Part shown: one piece after another, positions 56,956-64,000 of the stretch | How positions within the stretch are numbered: the stretch's first letter is position 1 | Layout of the letters: the number at the start of each line of letters is the position of its first letter | Assembly: GCA_001789205.1 (NCBI GenBank) | Contig: MFYT01000011.1 | Coordinates: 16,444-80,443 of the forward strand | Source: Candidatus Raymondbacteria bacterium RIFOXYA2_FULL_49_16 | GTDB lineage: Bacteria; Fibrobacterota; OXYB2-FULL-49-7; XYB2-FULL-49-35 | Reading direction: 5' to 3' | DNA length: 64,000 nt | Notes under the pieces: generated by a model | What the model was told of the DNA's origin: nothing | Seen by the model: the letters and a program-made list of their open reading frames with translations, nothing else | Database searches by the model: none | Position numbers and translations under genes: made by a program

Positions 56956-58224
56956 TTATGCCTGCCATTCCGGCGGGTTTTTTAGTTTGTAGAGGGTCTC
57001 GCCGGCCTTTTCGACATACAGGACACCCTGATCTTCTTTGTTGATATAGTCAGAAACACGGACTGACGCGGGGTCCAAATAACCCAGATGTATCCGTTTG
57101 CAGCGCTCTTCCGGTACCTTGGAAGACAAAACAACCGTGATCCGGGGCTTTTCGATCCCGTTTTCAAAAGTCCCGATACCACGAACATGGGTTGCATGCG
57201 CCATGACGCCCCGAGGTACGCCCGCAAAAAGGTCCATCTGCTTGGCAAAATAATCCCTGGTGTGATAGCCGATTGCATCGAGCACCTTGCCATGAGTATA
57301 GGAGATTTCCTCGACATGGGGCGCGTAGATGATAAGCGTGCCATTGTCCGCCACCACGGGTTCAAGCTTGTACATGCACTTGCCCGCGGTCCACAAGTCG
57401 TCGTACATCTTTGGCGCGCATGAAAGCACTGTGTTAAACGGTTTGTCCAGGTACCGGATGTGGAGTGTAGAGGAAAGATCGGCCGCCGCGCTCCATGCCT
57501 CGCGAGACTCGCCCGCAAAGAGCCCGTGAATGTCGCTCTTGTTTACGACATAACAGAAGGCGTGGATGGGTTGCTTGAGCATGGCGGCGCAAAGGTCCAC
57601 GACCTCCCGCACCGGCGTGTTCTTTGTACCGATAATTTTCGGGTTGGTGATGAGCGCGCCCAGCCAATGGAAAAAATTGATGATTTCACTTTCGGCAATA
57701 CCAGGAAAGAGGTATTTGTTTCCCCCGGAAAAGCCGACCACTTCATGCGGAAAGACCGGTCCGCAGACCGCCAGGATGTCGTATTCCAGGACTTTTTTAT
57801 TTATCCGTATGGGAACTTCCTCGCTCATGAGACCTTGGGAAATCCGTTCAATCTCCCCTTTCCGGAGAAGACCGATCTGGCTGTTTTCAGACGGAGAGTC
57901 CCAGGCATGGTTGAAAATCCTATGCTTCCCGTATTTTCCCGTTCGTTCAGCTGCGGTGATGCCGAAATGATCTTCGATCATGGCGTCGCTCATGGCCGGA
58001 TGCGTGCCCAAGGCTATGAGAAAATCGAGACGCGCGGCTTGTGGGCCAATATGATCGCAAAAAGCCCTGAACATGATAGGTACCGGACCGCTGCGCGTAT
58101 GGTCGGGAAATATGGCAAGCACCTTTTTCCCCGCGTAACCATTTCCAGCGGCAACGCGCGCAAAGAGCATGGAAACCTCCGCTGGAGACACCGCGCTTTT
58201 TCCCGTCACACTGTTCAGCGCCAT
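56956..58224 (-). CDS. LarA-type nickel-pincer racemase/epimerase
   Basis: 422 residues, DUF2088/lactate racemase family. All catalytic positions known from LarA are present with matching spacing: D41 and R44 (FPDHTRSGP), H75 (GTHPAM), H160 (PHEVVGFSGG), K170 (covalent pincer-cofactor Lys; 10 from H160 as in LarA) and H186 (16 further, Ni ligand). The family includes lactate and malate racemases and sugar-acid 2-epimerases. No larB, larC or larE lies in this window. It overlaps the HAD gene by 10 bases, and GGAAGGA stands before the ATG. The neighbours suggest a sugar-acid substrate. Confidence 0.9.
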   Translation of the reverse strand: MALNSVTGKSAVSPAEVSMLFARVAAGNGYAGKKVLAIFPDHTRSGPVPIMFRAFCDHIGPQAARLDFLIALGTHPAMSDAMIEDHFGITAAERTGKYGKHRIFNHAWDSPSENSQIGLLRKGEIERISQGLMSEEVPIRINKKVLEYDILAVCGPVFPHEVVGFSGGNKYLFPGIAESEIINFFHWLGALITNPKIIGTKNTPVREVVDLCAAMLKQPIHAFCYVVNKSDIHGLFAGESREAWSAAADLSSTLHIRYLDKPFNTVLSCAPKMYDDLWTAGKCMYKLEPVVADNGTLIIYAPHVEEISYTHGKVLDAIGYHTRDYFAKQMDLFAGVPRGVMAHATHVRGIGTFENGIEKPRITVVLSSKVPEERCKRIHLGYLDPASVRVSDYINKEDQGVLYVEKAGETLYKLKNPPEWQA

Positions 58225-59099
58225 GATGGTCCTTCCGGCAAAGCGGTCTCAAACTCCCGCCTGAGGGTATCTTCGTACTCACCCTTGAAGGCATTGTCGA
58301 AAAAGCGTTCGAGTCCTTCTTCGAAAAGCCGTTTCCACGACATCTCTTCCTTGCCGGGAAGAATGGGGAAAAAGAGCGCCTCATTGTCAGTGGCCGCTTT
58401 GAGGTCGCCGATGGCGTCGCCGATCATGAGGATTTTTTCAGATGGATATTTATCGCGGGCTGCAAGGGCAATGTGTTCCGTTTTTGTCCCATGCTCCTGG
58501 CCAGCGATGACGCGAATGAACCGGTCGATCCCATGTTCCTGCCATTCGCGCGTGAGCGCCTCAATCGGCGTCTGGGAAACAACCATCATGTCCGCTTTGG
58601 ACGCGGCTTTTTTCAGGCACTCGCGAACAAAGGGGAAAGGCGGCACTCCGTGTACCATGTCCGCAATGCGGGCATTGACGTCCTCGCTCCACATGAGCGC
58701 CTGTTTGAGCTCGGGATCATTGGTCGTCTGGACCACCTTTTTCAATGCGCCATTTCCCAGCCTCGTCTCTTCCTTGATCCATTTTCTGAGCCGTTTCAAC
58801 TCGGGCACCTTTACCTTGCGCGCTTTAATCTCGGGTCGTTCGCGCAGAAGGTCGAGCATGCTGATAAGCGCTGGAAAACGGTTTTTCCCCCGTTCACGGG
58901 AATACAGGTTCACGAATTCAAATGCCTCACGCGCGTATTTTGACACTGCCTGCAGGCCAAAATATTTGATGACACTGGGACAAAAACACTCCTTGTGCTT
59001 TATCTCCATGGTATCAAAGGCGCATCCGTCGGAATCGATGCCAATGAAGAATTCCCGTGATGGTTTGAGTTTCTTTAAATCTTTCTGCGGATCGGCCAT
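58215..59099 (-). CDS. HAD-superfamily phosphatase
   Basis: 294 residues. Motif I FFIGIDSDGCAFD (nucleophile D22 and acid/base D24), motif II Ser/Thr in MVVSQTPIEAL, motif III Lys in GTKTEHI, motif IV MIGDAIGDLKAATDN. The cap domain (~35-180) is large and helical. Substrate cannot be read; its place between an SDR and a LarA-type enzyme in a 6-phosphogluconate operon suggests a sugar-acid phosphate. Start 12 bases after the SDR stop. Confidence 0.86.
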   Translation of the reverse strand: MADPQKDLKKLKPSREFFIGIDSDGCAFDTMEIKHKECFCPSVIKYFGLQAVSKYAREAFEFVNLYSRERGKNRFPALISMLDLLRERPEIKARKVKVPELKRLRKWIKEETRLGNGALKKVVQTTNDPELKQALMWSEDVNARIADMVHGVPPFPFVRECLKKAASKADMMVVSQTPIEALTREWQEHGIDRFIRVIAGQEHGTKTEHIALAARDKYPSEKILMIGDAIGDLKAATDNEALFFPILPGKEEMSWKRLFEEGLERFFDNAFKGEYEDTLRREFETALPEGPSWR

Positions 59100-59110
59100 G
59101 CATTGGTCCC

Positions 59111-59923
59111 TTAAATATTAAAAGCCATATACGCGCCATCAATGGCGATATTTATGCCGGAAACAAACCCCGCCGCATTGTCCGAAGCCAGGAAAATGCA
59201 CGCCCCGCTCAGTTCGTCCGGTTCGCCGAAACGGCCATAGGGCGTGTGGGCAATGACCGCTTTGCCCCGGGCAGTGAGGCTCCCGTCAGGATTGAGCAAA
59301 AGCGCCCTGTTTTGGTCGGCAATGAAAAAGCCGGGCGCAATGCTGTTCACCCGGATGCCGTGGGGCGCGAGTTCCTTGGCCATGTTCACTGTCTGATTGA
59401 TGACCGCTGCTTTGGCCATTGAATATCCATAGACCTCTGAAAGCGGGTTTAAACCGGCCATTGAGGCGATATTGATGATGGCGCCTTTGACCTTGTTTTT
59501 GATCCAGTAGGAGGTAAAATGTTTTGAAGGGATGATACATCCGGCAAGCAGGTTCAGCTTGAGCACAAATTCTACGTCTTCTATCTTTGCCTCGGTCAAA
59601 AACGCCTTGCCTTTATTCCCTCCCGCGCCATTCAGAAGGATGTCGACTTTGCCGTACAATGAAACCGACTTCTCGAGCGCCTGTTTCACCGAGTCTTCGT
59701 TTAAAAGGTCCACCTTGACAGATGAAACGCGTGTGGGATCGCCGCAGGCTTGCGCGAGGACCTTGACCTTCTCATCGAGCCCTTCCTGCCGGATGTCCCA
59801 GAGTATGACATTCGCCCCTGCTTTCGCGAAAGCGCTGCCGATAATGCTGCATAAAACCCCGCCGCCGCCGGTAACTACTGCTGTTTTTCCGGCCAGACTG
59901 AACATGTCATTTAAATAATTCAC
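59111..59923 (-). CDS. Short-chain dehydrogenase, D-mannonate oxidoreductase-like
   Basis: 270 residues. GTG start 59923 with AGGAGG close upstream. NAD(P)-binding TGGGGVLC, catalytic S154, Y167, K171 (YGYSMAK). Overall closest to SDRs assigned to D-mannonate/fructuronate interconversion (MNYLNDMFSLAGKTAVVTGGGG opening). The role in mannonate metabolism is inferred. 13 bases after gnd and 11 before the HAD gene. Confidence 0.85.
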   Translation of the reverse strand: MNYLNDMFSLAGKTAVVTGGGGVLCSIIGSAFAKAGANVILWDIRQEGLDEKVKVLAQACGDPTRVSSVKVDLLNEDSVKQALEKSVSLYGKVDILLNGAGGNKGKAFLTEAKIEDVEFVLKLNLLAGCIIPSKHFTSYWIKNKVKGAIINIASMAGLNPLSEVYGYSMAKAAVINQTVNMAKELAPHGIRVNSIAPGFFIADQNRALLLNPDGSLTARGKAVIAHTPYGRFGEPDELSGACIFLASDNAAGFVSGINIAIDGAYMAFNI

Positions 59924-59936
59924 ACAACCTCCTGTT

Positions 59937-61397
59937 TCATGCTGTATAAGTCGATGAAGAGACAGAACCTCCCGTACCAGTCCAATTGGTATGGAAAAAC
60001 TGGCCGCGCGGCTTGTCTACCCGTTCGTACGTATGCGCGCCAAAATAATCCCGCTGGGCCTGCAAAAGATTGGCAGGCAACCGGGCGCTACGGTAACTGT
60101 CGAAAAAAGCCAGGGCAGTGGAAAACACCGGTACAGGCACGCCAAGTTCGACAGCCGTCATCACAACCTTGCGCCATGAAGCCTGGCACGTTCCGATCAC
60201 GCTCTCGAAATACTTGTCGAGCAAAAGGTTGCTCAGGTCAGGATTGGTGTCAAACGCTTCCTTGATTTTGCCCAGGAAAGCGCTGCGAATGATGCAGCCG
60301 CCGCGCCACATGAGTGCAATGGCGCCGTAATTGAGCTTCCATCCATATTCCCGGGCTGCTTCGCGCATGAGCATGAAGCCCTGCGCATAGGAAACAATCT
60401 TTGACGCGAGAAGCGCCTGGCGTATGTCTTCGACAAATTCCGTCTTGCTGCCTTTGAATTCCTTTGCTTTTGGGCCTTTGAGGATTTTTGACGCGTTGAC
60501 GCGCTCTTCTTTCATGGCGGAAACGCACCGCGCGTAGACAGCCTCGGCAATGAGTGTCACGGGCATGCCCAGGTCGAGCGAGCTGACGCTGGTCCATTTG
60601 CCCGTGCCTTTTTGGCCTGCGGTGTCGAGTATCTTTTCCACAAGCGGCTGGCCATCGGCGTCTTTAAAGGCGAGAATGTCGCGTGTGATCTCGATCAGAT
60701 AACTGTCCAATTCTCCCTTGTTCCATTCGGAAAACACTGTGTGCATTTGGCCGGCGGTCATGCCCAGACCCTCTTTCATGAGCTGATACGCCTCGCAGAT
60801 GAGTTGCATATCGCCGTATTCGATCCCATTATGCGTCATTTTTACGTAGTGGCCCGCGCCGTTCTCGCCCACCCATTCACAGCATGGGGCGCCGTCGGGC
60901 GTTTTCGCGGATGTTGCCTGGAAAATATCTTTTACCAATGGCCATGCCTTGGGACTTCCGCCCGGCATGATCGATGGCCCCCTGCGCGCGCCTTCTTCAC
61001 CGCCTGAAACGCCTGTTCCAATATACAGGAACCCCTTGCTCTCCAGGTATTTTGTGCGGCGGATAGTGTCAGGAAAATGGGAATTACCGCCGTCTATGAT
61101 GCAATCGCCCGATTCGAGGTGGGGCAAAAGGAGTTCGATAAAGTCGTCCACCGCCTTGCCCGCCTTGACCATAAGCATAATTTTACGCGGCTTCTTAAGC
61201 ATGCGTACCATCTCCTCGATCGAATGCGCGCCAAGGATTGTCTTCCGTCCCTTGGCCGCGTCGTTGAGGAATTCGTCGACCTTTGACACGGTCCGGTTGT
61301 AGGCGACAACCGTATACCCCTTGTCGTTCATGTTTAAAATAAGATTTTGGCCCATGACAGCCAGGCCGATGAGCGCCAGATCTCCTGTTGGTTCCAT
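59937..61397 (-). CDS. gnd: 6-phosphogluconate dehydrogenase (decarboxylating)
   Basis: 486 residues from ATG 61397; the upstream in-frame extension is not family-like. [16 protein letters not shown] (NADP fold), GNSHFPDT-type region [34 protein letters not shown] with the catalytic Lys, and C-terminal [20 protein letters not shown]. Makes ribulose-5-phosphate and CO2 from 6-phosphogluconate. Head of the minus-strand operon; rpe diverges 140 bases away, so the two pentose-phosphate genes share an A/T-rich promoter region. Confidence 0.96.
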   Translation of the reverse strand: MEPTGDLALIGLAVMGQNLILNMNDKGYTVVAYNRTVSKVDEFLNDAAKGRKTILGAHSIEEMVRMLKKPRKIMLMVKAGKAVDDFIELLLPHLESGDCIIDGGNSHFPDTIRRTKYLESKGFLYIGTGVSGGEEGARRGPSIMPGGSPKAWPLVKDIFQATSAKTPDGAPCCEWVGENGAGHYVKMTHNGIEYGDMQLICEAYQLMKEGLGMTAGQMHTVFSEWNKGELDSYLIEITRDILAFKDADGQPLVEKILDTAGQKGTGKWTSVSSLDLGMPVTLIAEAVYARCVSAMKEERVNASKILKGPKAKEFKGSKTEFVEDIRQALLASKIVSYAQGFMLMREAAREYGWKLNYGAIALMWRGGCIIRSAFLGKIKEAFDTNPDLSNLLLDKYFESVIGTCQASWRKVVMTAVELGVPVPVFSTALAFFDSYRSARLPANLLQAQRDYFGAHTYERVDKPRGQFFHTNWTGTGGSVSSSTYTA

Positions 61398-61537
61398 TGT
61401 GCTGACTCCTTGATTTTTGTTATGGTTCCATTTTGATTGTGCGGCCTTTGTGTTCGAAAATAATAACAAATAAATATAATCAATAATTTGATTTAATAAA
61501 TAGATAAAATTATATTTTTCATTCTAAATCAACCCAT

Positions 61538-62191
61538 ATGGTAAAAATTTCACCATCAATCCTTTCCGCTGATTTTTCCCGGCTCGGGGAACAGATCCAG
61601 GAGGCTGAAAGGGCCAGCGCTGACTGCATCCACATTGATGTCATGGACGGCCATTTTGTGCCCAATATTACTATAGGCCCCGTGGTTGTCCAATGGATAC
61701 GGAAAGTCACGAAGCTCCCGTTTCATACCCATCTTATGATAGAGAATCCGGAAAAATACATTCCCCGGTTCATAGACGCTGGCTCAGACCTTATCATAGT
61801 ACACATAGAAACCTGTCCCAGCCTCCAAGCTGTTTTGGACCTTATCAAACAAAAGGGCGCAGAGGCAGGTATCTGCCTGAACCCTGGCACGCCAGCGGAA
61901 CAGATCATTCCTTTTCTCGACAAAATTTCCCAAGTCCTGGTTATGACCGTAAACCCCGGATTCGGCGCACAGGCGTTTATGACTGATATGCTGCCCAAAA
62001 TCGAAAGGATTGGCCGGGAAAAGCAGGGCCGCTCATTGGCATTCGACATTTCAGTAGATGGCGGCATTTATCCGGACACGGCCCCTCTGGTCTATCGCGC
62101 GGGAGCGCGCATACTGGTGGCTGGAAACGCGGTATTTGGCAAAGGCGATGCGGGAGAGAACATCAGAGCGTTGCGCGCGTCATGCGCGTGA
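61538..62191 (+). CDS. rpe: Ribulose-phosphate 3-epimerase
   Basis: 217 residues. SPSILSADFSRLGEQI, HIDVMDGHFVPNITIGP, HLMI, MTVNPGFGAQAF and DGGI motifs are complete. Converts ribulose-5-phosphate to xylulose-5-phosphate, using the product of gnd. No clear Shine-Dalgarno; the leader is very A/T-rich. Overlaps the STAS-receiver gene tail-to-tail by 12 bases. Confidence 0.96.
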   Translation: MVKISPSILSADFSRLGEQIQEAERASADCIHIDVMDGHFVPNITIGPVVVQWIRKVTKLPFHTHLMIENPEKYIPRFIDAGSDLIIVHIETCPSLQAVLDLIKQKGAEAGICLNPGTPAEQIIPFLDKISQVLVMTVNPGFGAQAFMTDMLPKIERIGREKQGRSLAFDISVDGGIYPDTAPLVYRAGARILVAGNAVFGKGDAGENIRALRASCA

Positions 62192-62872
62192 GTGCGGTAT
62201 CTTCCGCTGCAGAGTGCGCTTGATGGCGTCCTCCATGTCGCGTAGAAAAAAAGGCTTCTTCAGAATCTCAAGGTCGCGTTTTTGCTTAATGCGGATCAAT
62301 TTGTCGGAATCAGCGTATCCAGTGACTACGATAATACGCGCCTCTGGATCATCGTCGAGTAATGCGTTGAAGACCTCTTCCCCGTCCATGACCGGCATGT
62401 TGATATCAAGGACAATAAAGAGAATTGACTGCTTGTATCTCCGGTAGAGCTCAATGCCGGCACAGCCGTTTTCAGCCTCAATGCATAAATAATTGAGCTC
62501 TTTGAAATATTCGCGGGTAAGATTCCGCACCGCTATGTCGTCCTCAATGAGCAAGACCGTGTTTTTTTTCGTACCATCGCGCAATTCCTTGACAAGACCG
62601 GCAAAACCCGTGGCCAGAAGGATTGAACGCACATGATCGTTCGCATTGGAAATACGAAGCTCGCCCCCGAAACCCCGCACCTTGTTCACCAGGGTGGTAA
62701 GAAAACCGGCAAAGCTTCCGGAAAGTTCGGTAACCTGCGCAAAGTTCATTTCAATATAACTCACGCCCTGCATAACAAGCTGATGGGCGGTTTCAAAAGT
62801 TTTCTGGCACTCTTTGATCGTAGTGATTTTTCCGGCTAAATCCAAAGTGAAAAAATCCGGTCCGGTTTGCAT
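62180..62872 (-). CDS. STAS-receiver fusion protein
   Basis: 230 residues. N-terminal STAS-like domain (~8-95; YIEMNFAQVTELSGSFAGFL, FGGELRISNANDHVRSILLATGF) followed by a receiver (~105-225; VLLIEDDIAVRNL, D156 in LFIVLDINMPVMDGEE, K-P in ILKKPF). No output domain, so it likely acts by protein interaction, such as in partner-switching or a phosphorelay. The overlap with rpe is 12 bases at the 3' ends. The STAS-plus-receiver order is uncommon. Confidence 0.85.
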   Translation of the reverse strand: MQTGPDFFTLDLAGKITTIKECQKTFETAHQLVMQGVSYIEMNFAQVTELSGSFAGFLTTLVNKVRGFGGELRISNANDHVRSILLATGFAGLVKELRDGTKKNTVLLIEDDIAVRNLTREYFKELNYLCIEAENGCAGIELYRRYKQSILFIVLDINMPVMDGEEVFNALLDDDPEARIIVVTGYADSDKLIRIKQKRDLEILKKPFFLRDMEDAIKRTLQRKIPHSRA

Positions 62873-62995
62873 AATAATGAAAACCCTCCCTTGAGGTTAC
62901 CGCAACTTAAGCGCTTTTTAATAATATAAATAAAATTAGCTAAAAAGTGCTTATTTTTTTATTCTTTTTGGTGTTAGGACTATCTGACAGGCCAA

Positions 62996-63928
62996 TTATC
63001 CGGCTTTTGATGCCTGGTATTTTTTCTTCAGATTGCCCTGGGCATCGATAAAAAGGTCGTCTGATTTTTCAATTTGTCCGGGGATTTTTGAGCCCATAAA
63101 ATGGTTGAGCAGGGTTACCAGGAGGTTTTTCAGGTTCCGGCGGTCGCAGATAACATCGATGAATCCGTGCTCGAGAACGAATTCAGCCCTCTGAAACCCC
63201 TTGGGAAGCTCCTGGCGTATTGTTTCGCGAATAACACGCGGTCCGGCAAATCCGATAAGCGCCCCTGGTTCGGCAATGTGTACATCGCCAAGCATGGCAA
63301 AACTAGCAGTGGTCCCACCAGTGGTGGGATGGGTAAGAACTGATATATAGGGCAACTTTTTTTCCGCATGAAGGGCAAGGGCGGCGCTTGTTTTCGCCAT
63401 TTGCATGAGTGAGAGCGCCCCTTCCTGCATGCGCGCGCCTCCAGAAGATGAAATGATGATGAGCGGCAACTGTTCGGCTGTTGCACGGCGCACCAGACGG
63501 GTCACCTTTTCACCAACCACAGATCCCATGGAGCCGCCCATGTACCGGAAATCCATGACGCCAATAGCGACCGGCCGTTTTTCCATGGTTCCCAGGCCAG
63601 TGACAACAGCGTCCATGAGTCCCGACTTTTTCTGGTGCTCAATAATACGGTCGGCGTATCCCTTTTTGTCCTTGAATTTCAGTATATCGTTGGACCCCAT
63701 GTCCCGGTCTATTTCCTTGAAGCTGTCCTGATCGATAAGAATGGCGCGGTATATTTCGGAATTGATCTGGAAATGCCATGAACAATTGGGACATATCCAG
63801 AGAATTTTTTCGACTTCCTTGCGGTAGATGATCTCTTTGCAGCTGTCGCATTTCAGCCAGAGATCGTCGTTGATTTCCTTTTTGGGCTGGAAAACAATGC
63901 CGCTCTTTGATTTTTTAAACCATTCCAT
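62996..63928 (-). CDS. accD: Acetyl-CoA carboxylase carboxyltransferase subunit beta
   Basis: 310 residues. N-terminal zinc ribbon with C27, C30, C46, C49 (WLKCDSCKEIIY, WICPNCSWHF), then the carboxyltransferase core: MDFRYMGGSMGSVVGEK, SSSGGARMQEGALSLMQMAK, THPTTGGTTASFAMLGD, GFAGPRVIRETI. First committed step of fatty-acid synthesis. accA is not in the window. No Shine-Dalgarno before ATG 63928. Confidence 0.96.
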   Translation of the reverse strand: MEWFKKSKSGIVFQPKKEINDDLWLKCDSCKEIIYRKEVEKILWICPNCSWHFQINSEIYRAILIDQDSFKEIDRDMGSNDILKFKDKKGYADRIIEHQKKSGLMDAVVTGLGTMEKRPVAIGVMDFRYMGGSMGSVVGEKVTRLVRRATAEQLPLIIISSSGGARMQEGALSLMQMAKTSAALALHAEKKLPYISVLTHPTTGGTTASFAMLGDVHIAEPGALIGFAGPRVIRETIRQELPKGFQRAEFVLEHGFIDVICDRRNLKNLLVTLLNHFMGSKIPGQIEKSDDLFIDAQGNLKKKYQASKAG

Positions 63929-63939
63929 TATGTATTATT

Positions 63940-63968
63940 AAAATATATAAAACCGTAATGGTTGTAAA
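63940..63968 (-). promoter_or_regulatory. Candidate accD promoter
   Basis: Minus strand: TTTACA (63968-63963), 17-base spacer, TATTTT (63945-63940). The predicted start lies only ~5 bases before ATG 63928, which would make a nearly leaderless message and agrees with the lack of a ribosome site. Tentative. Confidence 0.35.
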
Positions 63969-64000
63969 GTTTTCTTTTCTTTAAACCTTTGTGATTCAGA

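Noticed and set aside
57460-59121. A 553-codon open frame on the plus strand opposite larA and the HAD gene
   Set aside because: The minus strand holds three genes with full catalytic motifs and tight spacing; the plus frame has no protein-like motifs and arises from codon bias.

Overview
This window looks like chromosomal DNA of a diderm (LPS-bearing) bacterium, most likely of the phylum Fibrobacterota (Fibrobacter/Chitinispirillum side). The evidence is a TIGR02147-type gene (a family I associate with Fibrobacter), a fused LpxC/FabZ, several exported proteins with type IX secretion (T9SS/Por-like) C-terminal sorting domains, and complete BamA/TamB/Skp/TonB outer-membrane functions. The phylum call is inference from gene content, not a phylogeny. 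I recognised no rRNA, tRNA, CRISPR array, insertion sequence or prophage.

Layout. 1-2235: end of etfA and an acyl-CoA dehydrogenase (electron transfer/beta-oxidation), then a T9SS-sorted secreted protein (2309-4051). 4076-8578: a large hybrid histidine kinase, two tiny genes (one a degenerate HNH-like protein) and a TIGR02147 gene coupled to an NHL-repeat lipoprotein (to 10296). 10352-14557: an orphan tail-fibre-like gene, a GH130 phosphorylase, serine dehydratase, cutA and a canonical lpxA paralog. 14584-20174 (minus): an operon for a lipoprotein, a TonB-dependent receptor, ExbB, ExbD and TonB. 20338-20797: remains of an MFS transporter gene. 20983-36884: clpC, tamB, bamA, skp, lpxD, lpxC-fabZ, a divergent lpxA and a GH42-like glycosidase, nearly all touching or overlapping; this is the envelope biogenesis operon.

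36943-46045 is the most distinctive region: a sensor kinase, an NtrC-type sigma-54 activator, an exported coiled-coil protein and an outer-membrane barrel in one operon, followed by small Ca-loop-like repeat proteins and two T9SS-sorted proteins. The two small repeat genes each carry a near-identical -24/-12 (sigma-54-like) promoter with AAAGATTA/TAATCTTTT elements upstream, and a dyad of the same sequence lies before the kinase. I read this as a self-contained envelope-signalling regulon.

46048-55166 (minus): PPi-type phosphofructokinase, aldolase (with an unusual Lys/Ala-rich N-terminal tail), gap, pgk, tpiA, secG, a CpXC-TPR protein, a YciB-like protein, rnhB and rfbA, so most of lower glycolysis is clustered. 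55463-55943: a small DUF4160/DUF2442 pair. 56190-61397 (minus): gnd, an SDR, a HAD phosphatase, a LarA-type Ni racemase/epimerase and a long nucleoside diphosphate kinase in one tight operon, suggesting an uncharacterised aldonate branch from 6-phosphogluconate; rpe diverges from it. 62180-63928: a STAS-receiver fusion protein and accD. Coding density is very high; no stretch above 300 bases lacks a gene or gene remnant.
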